Positions 1 to 9,230 of a DNA stretch of 64,000 bases are shown here, one piece after another. Location: the NCBI GenBank assembly GCA_037042915.1, contig CM073194.1, positions 1,612,001 through 1,676,000 of the forward strand. Direction: 5' to 3'. The notes below the pieces were generated by a model. That model did no database searches. It saw only the letters and a list, made by a program, of their open reading frames with translations, and was not told the DNA's origin. Both the position numbers and the translations under genes were made by a program. This DNA is from Auricularia sp. M13. Taxonomy: Eukaryota; Basidiomycota; Agaricomycetes; Auriculariales; Auriculariaceae. The first letter of the stretch is position 1. Each line of letters begins with the position of its first letter.

Positions 1-1164
1 CTAGTATACCCATCCCGCATGCCTCTCCAGGCTGCTGGCACCTCGGCTAGCCTCCCTCGGCATCACTGAACCCTTGTCAACTTCGGTTGTCTCATGCGAC
101 ACACCAGTACCATCGTCCTCGACCACCGCCACGTTTGTTTCCGATCAGCGTGTAGGCGTTCATCGGTCTGTCTCCTCGGTGTCACATTATGGCCTACACC
201 TTTGGAGATGTAGCACACCACACCTCGGGTATTGCCCTGCATGGCCGGTGCGCACTGGGAGTACAGGTGACGCTACAACGATCTTGCTGACATACATCCT
301 TCACCCTCTGTCCCATGGATGCTCGACCGCTCCGGTACCTTGGACCTCGGCCACTACACTCTCCTCGGTCTGCGCTCCACATGGTCCATGGTCCGGAGGA
401 TGTCTGGATACGTTGGGAGTCTCGATTGTGGGGTGGTGCGCTTGTACCTCACTCGCCGACGCGTTGCGCTCGCTGCTGCGCTCGCCATTGCGCCGGCCCC
501 TTTCGCCCCCGGTGTCGGTGTGTGCGTATATGCAGTGACACCTCAGTCTGTCGTGGATACCCACCGGATACCCTTCATAGGCACAGACATCCTTATCACC
601 TTCGTCCGGAGTCGTTCCACGCCTTCATTCACTCTTTCTTGACCCTCCCTTAAACCCCTTTACCCCCCATTGCTTTCACTGGCTTCCGATTACCCTCGGT
701 GACTTCCCTGATGTCTTTCCCCATCGCTTCCGGACCCCCTTTGGTGTTGGTTGGCTTTCTTTGTCGTCCGGAGCGCTCGGATCCGGTTTGCCTCTGATCG
801 GACTATATGTACCGGCAATTGCCCTCGGATGTACCCTAGGTTGGATCTGGTCTATTATGTGTTCGACCTTCCCCTCCTGAGTACCCTTCCTGGTCGGCTA
901 TGCCTCCTGATTGGTAGTGTATGCAGCACACCTTGACACAAGCCAGCCAGAAACCAATGCGGATGTAGTCGAGGACAACGACAATGGCATATTTCATCCT
1001 GAGACAGAGGTTGATGGGGTCCAGTGAAGCTGAGGGAAAGTAGCCGAGGTTCCAGCGACCTGGTGAGGCATGCAGAGAGGGTATATTGGCCACCAGGGGC
1101 GGGCAAAGTGGTGAAAGAGATACAACAGGAGTGGCCTATAGGTGTAATCGTCGCAGACTATAAA
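1..1164. other. intergenic, no gene recognised
   Basis: Overlapping open frames exist in several frames around 70-650, but none has a recognisable motif, a convincing splice structure or family resemblance. I see no repeat with other parts of the window here. Confidence 0.5.
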
Positions 1165-1470
1165 AATCAGACCACATAGAGATTATGATTGTTAAGGTTG
1201 TGTGCGGCGCGAATAGCGAGGTGCAAAGCGCCTCGAATGAACGCCGCGCGCAATGCTGCCCCCTCAGTCATGCTTTTGTGCACCTTGGGAACCCAGTTGT
1301 TCTGGATGAATCAATTTATGCTGCCGCTCCAGTGCTGGATCAGACCAAGTAGCGATTGTAATTGTTAGGATTGCGCGCGCGGCGTGAATAGCGAGGTGCA
1401 GAGCACATCGCATGAACGCCGCGCGTGATGCTGCCCCCTCAGTCATGGTTTTGTGCACCTCGGGAATCCA
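1165..1470. repeat. tandem direct duplication, two ~130-bp units
   Basis: Unit 1 is 1165-1294 and unit 2 is 1338-1470, separated by 43 bp. Both run from an ATCAGACCA-like start, through GGCG(C/T)GAATAGCGAGGTGCA and ATGCTGCCCCCTCAGTCATG, to TTTGTGCACC(T/C)(T/C)GGGAA. They differ by scattered substitutions, so the duplication is not very recent. No coding function is apparent. It could be part of an old transposable element or a duplicated regulatory segment. Confidence 0.8.
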
Positions 1471-1940
1471 AAGTTAAGTAAAATACTTTTCAAAGAATCA
1501 GCAACTTCACAGTAATCATCATTTGACTGTGTTGGTCAGAGGTATCAGGCAAGTAGCCTCCCCCATGCATCTTGGCATTGCTGTTTTTTCTAGCACTCAA
1601 ATGGCACCTGCTCAACATCATCAGGGTAATGTATTGATGGAGATTGTATTGCATGAGTCCCGATGAGGCACATCCAGCCAAGCCTGGTACATCAGCAACG
1701 GTTATTGCAACTGCGAAACTTTGGGACTATTGGTGCTCGCATCACGCCCGAGTTTCTGCACCCAACCAAGCAACCAACCAAGCCAGCGGCTGAACCAATG
1801 GCCAGATAGTAGACCCAAGTCACCCGACCAATGGCCAAACCAGCAGACCTGAACGACCAACCCAACGGCAGTCCAGGCCGTCCGGAAGCGTGACCGTCTG
1901 CAAGCCGCAATGCTACGCGCGGCGCACTGCACTGGTATTT
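1471..1940. other. intergenic flank of the transposon
   Basis: No gene is recognised. 1757-1784 contains CCAACCAAG-type repeats, the complement of the GGTTGGTT-rich repeats right of the transposon. The last 7 bases (1934-1940, GGTATTT) are a candidate target-site duplicate. Confidence 0.5.
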
Positions 1941-4900
1941 TGAGTATCCCAAATGCGGTTCATCGGCAACGCCCGACAACCTCCGTGATAAGTCCCTCGC
2001 CGCCCCATTATCGTTCCTGGCACCGCTCCTGGCATCGTATGGTCGCCTCAATGTATAATCAAGGTTATATAGCTGTATTACAATTTTGTGGCTAGTCAAA
2101 AGGTCAAAAGCCTCATCCGAATGGTAATAATTTGGAAGTAGCATCCCCCTGAGCTCCGGGCAACTGTGCAGGTGACAGCAAGAAGAGTATTGAAGCCCAA
2201 TCAGCTACATACAGTATGTGAAGGCTTTCTAGCATGTTACTTGCGCTTGGTATAACGTGCCCTTTGGCCAGAGACAGTGCAATGGCAGTGGTAACATCTA
2301 CACAACAACGGCCACACCTGCTGTACCTATCCCCCCAGATGCAGTATCTCACTGAAAATAATGCAGACTTATATCATAGATTAATGATTTAGTTAGAAGA
2401 AATCGATCTCCATAGTGTCTGAGTTATCTACTGGTGTCCTTTCCAGCTGAGGTTCTCCGACTGGACCCTCTCCACTCGGCACATTGCCCTCAAGAGCGTT
2501 GAGTGCATCAATAGCTCTCTTGAGTGCATTGACCTTGTCCTCCTTTGATTTGAGGCGAGCTTTCACAGCGGGGACTTTGGCGTCGTGACCGTCGGGGAGT
2601 CCGCGATGCCGATGCCACTCCAGTTCTGCATCAAGCACACTGTGAGTTAGCTTCTCGGTGACGAGCCTACTGCTTTGAAGACGGGTAGGCTCGTGCTCCG
2701 CGAGACGCTTCTCCAACGCCGCCTTTGCCTCCTTCTCGCGCTCGTTTCGCAGCCGCGCATTTTCGACATTTGCTGCGGCCTTCTGGTGCAAGTGGGCAAC
2801 CTCGTCTGCCGATGCAGGGTTGCGGCGATCGGCCTTCTCCCACTTCCTTCCTTCGGGACGCAGTCGGTCGAGAGCCTCGGGCGGAAGAGTCTTCACGAAA
2901 GGGCCGGTGACGTTCTCGCGATACGAAAGCGTGGCTTCAAGCGTCGAGTCCGACGCATGCGGCTTGTCGTCTCCAAAGCGCTTCGATCCACCTAGAGCTC
3001 CCTCGGCTCTGTCGTTTGTGGGCTGTGCATGTGATCGGGCGAGGTCTGCGGCAGATGCGGTAGCAAGCACACTGCCGTCCTTGAACTCTGGGGTGAAGTG
3101 GTCCCAGCCGGCTTCTGCACCGCGAAGGAAGGCTGAGAGCGCCTCGTTGAGATGTGGAAGGTGCTGCTCCTTGTGGAGTGCACATATCGCACGCACAGCG
3201 CCAATATCGCGGTAGGGCTCGCCGTCGAAAGCAGCATCGATGTGCGACGTTTCCGGATCAGCTTCTGTGAGAATTCGGGGTCGAGCACCGAGCGCACGAC
3301 AGTGGAACTGGATCTTTGCGTGCATCGGCGCAAGATCGAGTGCATTGATGCCGGGTCTGCGAACGGCGGCGACGTATGGGATGGTGACGGCAAGCGCATA
3401 GAGTGCGAGGCAGGCCAATTCCGTCAACGTCGGAGGATCGTGGAGCGCAGCGTAGACATTAGCCTCAAAGTGGTTAAAGCCTGGCGTGTCCTTTACGTCT
3501 CGCATGAGCTCCAGAAATTGGCGGACCAGAGCTAGATGCGTGAGGGTGAAGCCAGATGCAACACAGGTCATCTGGAAGCGTGCCCTGCCCACGTCTGGAA
3601 ACTCGACCGTGTGGTATCGCTCCTTCGTGTGCGAGCGCTGCGAGCCATAGACCTGAAAGGTCATCCAGCTATTAAACTGGCGCTGGTAACCTTTGTTTGG
3701 GTTCTTGTTGCGGAACAAGTACCCCAGCATCGAGGCGAGTTTAGCGCCGCCACTCTGAGAGACACGTTCGGCGCGTTCCTTCGCAACTGCTGAACCAGAC
3801 GCAGCGGCTGCTGCATTATCCTTGTTGAGGAGTTTGATCGGGCCTGTGTAACCAGCCTTAGCCCAGAATTCCTGCAGAGCTTTGTTGCCAGCGACGACCG
3901 TATTAAGCTCCTTGTGCATCTCGCAGCCGAAGTGGTAGAAAAAGTCAACTGATGCCTGGGTATGCGCATCGAGCTCGTTGAAAGACTCCCACCCGAGTCG
4001 CATGGCTACTTCCTCCAGCCCTTCGCGAATGTGGGCTGCGCGGTCCTCGTCGGAAAGTTCCTCCCAAGCAGCAGACCCGCCGATCAGCTCCATGCGGGTG
4101 AATTGGACCTCGGAGACGAGCAGGGCATGTTCTATGTCAGGAAGCAGGTCGATAGCGTCCTTTCCACGCTGCAAACGGTCAACAGACTGTTTCCACAGCA
4201 TGATGAGGCGATTCAGCTTCTGCTGGTCGGCTGCATGGTCGCCCGTGGTCCCACAGACGGCGCTGAGAAAGATAGCCGCAGTCATCTGCTCTGCGGAGCC
4301 AGGCAAAGCTGAGGCCAGCAACTCCCACATCTCGTCCGTGAGAGACTGCCAGACGCCAAGAGCGTGCTCCGAAGTCTTGTTTGCCACGCGTTTAACGCCA
4401 GCATTATATGTCCGGACGCCGCCATCGGCCGTTTTGCAGGTAATCTGATGCGATGTGAAGTTTTGGCCACGGTAGGACGTTCCATCGGACGACAGTGTGA
4501 TGCCTACCAAAACTGTGAGCTCCTGAACATCAAATTCAAGGCTGAACGTACCTGTAGCATCCTTGACAGCCATTGCAACCTGGAGGCGAGAAGCAATACC
4601 AGCTTCCTTGATACAGAGAGCCACCAGACCATGAGAGAAAGTGCCGCAAAGAGTCAGACCAAAAGTTTCACAGAAAATGCGGACAGCGGGAAACAGTTTC
4701 TTGGAGGGCACATTGCAAAGCAGAGACCAATCTCGGATTAGAGCACGAACAGGATGCGGGACGACACCCTTCTCCTTGACAGAAATGACTTTAGCAGCTG
4801 TGACAGCCTTCGAAATCGCCTTGTCGCGGTTGTGCCGCTCTCGGCGAAGAGTATCATTCAGCCGCTTGACCTCCTTTCGAGAAGCGCTCAAGACGCGCTT

Positions 4901-5721
4901 GTGCCAGTCCAAAACGTCACAGACGGCGAGGTATTCGCCTCGGGAGACCATGGGAGCTGTCGCGCAGGCACAGCCAGTGCGGATGCGGTTGTCGGAACGA
5001 ATTTGTCGCAACTGCTGCTGAGACCGGTTTGCAGTCCGCTGGAAGGTATCACAGCGTTTCTTCAGTCCAGAATGCTTTGTCCGAAGCTCAGAGAGTGCAT
5101 TCTGAGTTGTCTGAAGGGTGTCGAGGATGCGGGACAGCGAGCGTGATCCCCGTTCGGTAGCTGTTGAACTCGGTCCGATGTTCTCTTTGTTCGCCGAAGA
5201 CTCGCGCTTCTTCCAGTTGGCAGCGTTGGCACGCGCTGTCTTTGATATACCCATCACAGATGGGCCACGCGGGGGCAAAGGCGGGGCTTTGGAGCGCGCA
5301 GGTGTCGAGAACGAGGAGGACGAGCAAGCGAGCAAACCGTGGGAACCTTTTGCGGTCCATCAACGGCTGGCTGGGGCTCGAGCAATCTTGAAATCCTCAG
5401 AACTTTCCAACCAACTACTCTCCTCCTTCAATTTTTTTGTAGGAATTCACTTGATATGTTTCTCAATGATGAATGGTGGCCACTTTTCCCAGAATCCGTT
5501 CCAAAGACCTGGAACTGCTCCTTTGATCTGGCTAAAATTTCACTCAAGACATTTATCAAAATTTGGGCTACCATTTCCTCAAGAATGCGAATTTATAGGA
5601 TTTCCTAGCAGGTTATCTGAGGCATCATCGTAGCGTAGGACTTAATCTGGAGCCTGGACACTTCCTGGCTAGGATTTTGCCGACTGTTTACATCCGGGCT
5701 GAACCGCATTTGGGATACTCA
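1941..5721 (-). mobile_element. 3.8-kb DNA transposon with TIRs and target-site duplication
   Basis: The left end (1941-1962) reads TGAGTATCCCAAATGCGG and continues 4 more bases. The exact reverse complement of all 22 bases is at 5700-5721. Outside lie GGTATTT (1934-1940) and AGTATTT (5722-5728), a 6-of-7 match in exactly the position of a target-site duplication. The element encloses one long uninterrupted gene on the minus strand (2393-5335), with about 450 and 365 bp of non-coding sequence at the ends. Structure and content make it a potentially autonomous cut-and-paste element. The superfamily is not assigned: the 7-bp duplication and the CxxH transposase point to the broad hAT/P/Kolobok-like group, but to none of these exactly. 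Confidence 0.8.
2393..5335 (-). CDS. putative DDE/RNase H-like transposase with CxxH motif
   Basis: This is a single-exon protein of 980 aa; a second possible start is Met28. The N-terminus is basic and Ser-rich with a predicted coiled coil (about residues 65-180). An RNase H-like core is suggested by a first acidic residue in LSSDGTSYRG (D284), a second in TTGDHAADQQ (D366), and a CxxH signature, HFGCEMHKELN (C471, H474). The CxxH motif is known just after the second catalytic Asp in several eukaryotic DDE superfamilies. After a long mostly helical insertion, TNDRAEGALG (E778) is the best candidate for the last acidic residue. The C-terminus is again coiled-coil and acidic. It resembles large single-copy or repeated hypothetical proteins of Agaricomycetes that carry an SSDGT motif. 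The catalytic assignment is my inference. No frameshift or stop is seen, so it may be active. Confidence 0.75.
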   Translation of the reverse strand: MLACSSSSFSTPARSKAPPLPPRGPSVMGISKTARANAANWKKRESSANKENIGPSSTATERGSRSLSRILDTLQTTQNALSELRTKHSGLKKRCDTFQRTANRSQQQLRQIRSDNRIRTGCACATAPMVSRGEYLAVCDVLDWHKRVLSASRKEVKRLNDTLRRERHNRDKAISKAVTAAKVISVKEKGVVPHPVRALIRDWSLLCNVPSKKLFPAVRIFCETFGLTLCGTFSHGLVALCIKEAGIASRLQVAMAVKDATGTFSLEFDVQELTVLVGITLSSDGTSYRGQNFTSHQITCKTADGGVRTYNAGVKRVANKTSEHALGVWQSLTDEMWELLASALPGSAEQMTAAIFLSAVCGTTGDHAADQQKLNRLIMLWKQSVDRLQRGKDAIDLLPDIEHALLVSEVQFTRMELIGGSAAWEELSDEDRAAHIREGLEEVAMRLGWESFNELDAHTQASVDFFYHFGCEMHKELNTVVAGNKALQEFWAKAGYTGPIKLLNKDNAAAAASGSAVAKERAERVSQSGGAKLASMLGYLFRNKNPNKGYQRQFNSWMTFQVYGSQRSHTKERYHTVEFPDVGRARFQMTCVASGFTLTHLALVRQFLELMRDVKDTPGFNHFEANVYAALHDPPTLTELACLALYALAVTIPYVAAVRRPGINALDLAPMHAKIQFHCRALGARPRILTEADPETSHIDAAFDGEPYRDIGAVRAICALHKEQHLPHLNEALSAFLRGAEAGWDHFTPEFKDGSVLATASAADLARSHAQPTNDRAEGALGGSKRFGDDKPHASDSTLEATLSYRENVTGPFVKTLPPEALDRLRPEGRKWEKADRRNPASADEVAHLHQKAAANVENARLRNEREKEAKAALEKRLAEHEPTRLQSSRLVTEKLTHSVLDAELEWHRHRGLPDGHDAKVPAVKARLKSKEDKVNALKRAIDALNALEGNVPSGEGPVGEPQLERTPVDNSDTMEIDFF

Positions 5722-5725
5722 AGTA

Positions 5726-6198
5726 TTTGGTTGTGGGTTGGCTTGGTTGGTTTGGTTGGTTGGTTTTGTCCGGATCTCCGACGCTTTGTGAGTGCTCGGC
5801 CCAGCTAGCCTGGATGATCCTGGCCCTCGTACGGGGCGCGCGCGGCCACAATGGAAACACTCGTTCCTCGTGTTTGCCGATGTTTGGCCGATTTGCTGGC
5901 GCGCCCCGTAGTTACTGTGGCCCGTGCCGTACATCCGACCAAACACGGGCCAAACAGAGGGCCTGGATTATCGAGGCTACGGCCCGGCCTGAATGCTCGG
6001 TGCAGCTTCCGATTTGCCTCCGCGAGAGTCCGTACTCTTTACAATACGCATAGGATAGGGGTTCTACTCAAGAGGATTCACGCGATAGCAGTTAAAGACT
6101 CAAGCTTGTGGGACCGAGACATTTCTCGACAAAATTTGGTTGTTGGTTGGTTTGGATGGTTTGGTTGGTTGGTTTTGTCCGGATCTCCGATGCTTTGG
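5726..6198. repeat. pair of GGTTGG-rich direct repeats
   Basis: Two ~64-bp copies, 5726-5788 and 6134-6198, share a GGTTGGTT-rich run followed by TTTTGTCCGGATCTCCGA and GCTTTG. The first copy starts only a few bases outside the right end of the transposon. Related GGTTGGTT tracts occur at 1757-1784 (opposite strand) and near 10385. The 345 bp between the copies shows no gene. Confidence 0.75.
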
Positions 6199-6236
6199 TG
6201 CTGGACGGAACTTGAACGGAACCGACCGGTTGGGAA

Positions 6237-7274
6237 TGGGTACCAGCAACGGCCTTCAAGTGATCGGCCGGCTTAGTCAGCGAGTTTCCGCCCGTCCGGA
6301 GTAGTTGCTTTCCTGCAAGCCGTTGAATTTTTTCCCTGACATAAGGGCTATTTAATTACGTGTATAAGGTGTTAGTGATACATTTTACAAAGTTTTGTTG
6401 CTCCATGACCTGTAATGATGCAGCCAAAATCCTCACAGTCCAAGGATTGGACATTCCCTTTGCAATCCAAAGCACCCTTACGCAAGAAATGCCATCCATT
6501 CGGCTCCCACTGGTCACATAATGCATTAAGAAGTTACTCTGCCGTAAATTACGACTTCAGAGCCTCGGGAAGCAGTAACATGGAGAGGAGGAGAGCCTAC
6601 ATGCCTGCTACCTCGTTGGATACCACTGGGATCAGCAGCAGCTTCTCCAGCACTAATAGAAGGCATGTGTTGCAGTCATATAACATACCCAGGCTTTCAG
6701 GCTGCGATTGAAGGGTTATCAACTTCATTCAGTGTTGAACACACCGAGTGGCGAGCAGAGTTGATTACGTAACATATGTATCGGCTTCAAATGGAGGCAT
6801 TCTTAGGAAAATCCGTGCTAGAGAATGGCTCGAAGAAATTTCTCGAAACTCGAGTTTCAATGTCAGGAACGTCCCCTCTAAAGATTGTTCGGAGCAGAAT
6901 TTGAATAACTGCAAGGGTACCGTATCGACCGTAGGTTCATTCCCACGGGGTCCGATAAATTTTATCTAATCTTTGTGAGCCTCGATAAGAGATCGCGGTC
7001 GATTCCGCACATCAAACCTTATTTTCCAGAGGTAGGTGTTACGCGTTACTGAACCTACGGTCGATACGGTACAGTATATTTGTTGCGTAACTCACTTGTC
7101 CTTTTGATTAACCAAAATCTGCCCGAACAAAGTTCTTATATTCAATTATAATAATTATTTAGATAAGAATCAGAAGTTCAGAGGAAGGGTGGCCTGAAAG
7201 CGCTGTATCGGACAAGGACTCCATACGGAGTTAGCCGCTGATGGATAACTCCTTGACGGCGTTGCCGGTACCCA
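6237..7274. mobile_element. non-autonomous ~1-kb transposon, copy 1
   Basis: The left end is TGGGTACCAGCAACGGC. The right end read inward is TGGGTACCGGCAACGCC, giving an imperfect terminal inverted repeat of about 16-22 bp. The interior has no long open frame and is AT-rich, including TTTAATTA and ATTATAATAATTATT tracts. It is homologous over nearly its whole length to 60634-61522. It is longer than that copy mainly because a 150-bp MITE (6920-7069) is inserted in it. The flanking 7-mers (TTGGGAA and TCAATGG) do not match, so this copy may have lost its target duplication. Confidence 0.85.
6920..7069. mobile_element. nested 150-bp MITE with perfect TIRs
   Basis: It begins CCGTATCGACCGTAGGTTCA and ends with the exact reverse complement (7050-7069); counting flanking bases the palindrome extends to 23 bp. 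It is bordered by TA on each side (6918-6919 and 7070-7071). The sister element at 60.6 kb lacks this segment and shows the presumed empty site, so this is an insertion after the 1-kb element arrived. TA duplication with short perfect TIRs is typical of Tc1/mariner-type (Stowaway-like) MITEs. Confidence 0.85.
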
Positions 7275-7421
7275 TCAATGGGAATCTCCGACAGGTCAAC
7301 CACTGGCACGACGCGCAACCTCCAATTTTAACGTATGTCACCCCGAAGGGGACAACGCGCAACCTTGGCTCGTTACCGTACTCTATGATATTTACGTATC
7401 ATACAGAAGCCAGTTCGCGTC

Positions 7422-8982
7422 ATGTTCGACGTGCTGCTTATTGTGCATCGTACGTGTTCTTCCAGTACTCTGTCTGAATGGCCGACCTTCCCCAAGCGAT
7501 CTCGTCCATCAAACAGGAACTATCATCATCAACGACAAGGATGAAGTGATGCTCGTTGAGGAATCGTACACTCACGTCATTGGGCTGCCTCGTTCTCGTG
7601 TCCCGCACTGCCTGGACGATCTACTTCGCTCACCGCTGGGCTATTTAGTCGAGGTCCGTTCAAGCATTTGCAGATCGGAGACCAAGCGTTTACTGACCCT
7701 TCCTTGTCTTTAGACCGGCTATGTGGTAGATCCCTTACCGCTGTGCAAGCCCACGAGGCGATATCGCTACGACGACCCTGAGGAGCAGAATGACCCCACC
7801 TGGCCGGCCCCGAAGCTCGCGTTCGGCGACACTGTCACCACGGCGCCGTTCTCGATTGCTGTCGACATTGGCTACCTTCCCGCATCCAATCTGCCCTATG
7901 TCCACGACGGCCGTCAGTCGTTCGTGTGGTGGTATGGCGGGATCCTACGCGCTGGCGAACCAGCAAAGCAGCCGAGCGGCAGTTATTGCGCCGTGCACTT
8001 TTTTCCGATAGATGACGCGGTGTTCATGATTCAGAACGAACCAGACCACGACGTCGTCGCTGTCGAGGCCCTGCGCCTGTTCCAGAAGATCTGGGCGGCC
8101 ACAAAGGACCTACCCTTGGAACTCCGGCATCCCTCAGGCGACAATAACAAAGTGACTCCACCATTTGAACGACACCCCGAAGATCTGGACTTTCGTACGC
8201 CTGCGATGGTCATGAATCCCACTTTCCCAGTTGCGACGCCCAATTCAACCAGGATCATCAGCTACGCATTTTGGCCCGCCGCGTCAGTGCGCTCTTTGTT
8301 GCTGGAGCCGAGTGCGGTCCATGTTGTTGACTGCATTACAGAGACTACATTGTGCAAACTGGCGCCGTTCTGTTCGACAAACGGCGTGGCTGCGTGTACC
8401 TCGAACCGGGCAAGATCTTTGCGCCAGCCGGAGTGGGCGTCTCGCGTAAGACTATGACATTGCCTCGCAGCTCTCGCGATAACGGCGATAACGACCTGAA
8501 TGCGTTGCTGCTGGACCCATTCTGCAATGTGAATGTCAAGGTCGGTTTCTTCAAGCTTCTGTGACACGCGTTCTTGCTACTGACTCGACTGAACATTCCG
8601 GCGCTGGTAGAGCACTCGTGTGGCACTCCCCCGCCTCTGGAAGAAATACATCGCCGTCCCAGATTCCGACGAGCCGCAAGCGAAATCGATCGCACTGAGC
8701 AAAAACACGACGGACCCGTTCCTCGTCACATTGCACACATGGTGGGATCTCGTGGCCAAAACGGACGCCGAATCGCGAGGGCGGCAGGCTATCACGTACT
8801 GGTACGCTGGAAGCTTCGACTCGTCTCAGCCATTGGGCAATGGTACTGCCTTGCCTATATCGGAGGCCCTCGAGGTGCTGAAAGAGAATGACGCCTTCGC
8901 TGAGACCGCGCTGGATCTTTTTGACGAGCTCTGGACTGCCATGAACAAGGATGGCCCGAAGTCCGATTTGGCTGATTTGTGA
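7422..8982 (+). CDS. tandem Nudix-like domain protein with degenerate Nudix box
   Basis: Exons 7422-7449, 7517-7653, 7714-8282, 8342-8540 and 8611-8982 close in phase to 434 aa. The first three introns are supported by the paralogue at 9.2-12.5 kb. The N-terminal half (residues ~10-60) looks like a Nudix fold start: a strand IIINDKDEVMLVE, then IGLPRSR, then DDLLRSPLGYLVETGY, where a Nudix box would end REUXEEXGU. The invariant R-E-x-x-E-E residues are absent. The second half repeats the pattern: QTGAVLFDKRRGCVYLEPG, then TLPRSSRDN, then ALPRLWKKY. Both halves also share a Trp-rich segment (WWYGG, YWYAG). So the protein is an internal duplication, probably of a non-catalytic Nudix-type fold. 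No signal peptide or membrane segment is seen. The start fits the conserved first exon M-x-D-x-LLIVHR. The Nudix relation is inference; the gene model is firmer. Confidence 0.7.
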
Positions 8983-9230
8983 AACGCACATGCACTGTAT
9001 AAAAATTTACCACGTCTCGCTTCGAATTGACTTTCATCCTCGACCATTATACAATTGGAGAGAGGGAGACACTGAAATCCAAGCTTTCGCGGCAGCAGAC
9101 GCGAATTTGAACGCCGACTGAACTTCGACCGTCACCCGGCTCACGCCACTACGGCAAGGATTGCGCAGCCTGACGGGAAAGTGAACCCGCGCTATGTCCT
9201 CCCCGTATCATACATACCACAGCTCGCGCC

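Noticed and set aside
70-650. Overlapping 87-154-codon frames on both strands
   Set aside because: Several frames are open at once through base composition. None has a domain or is spliced to a neighbour.
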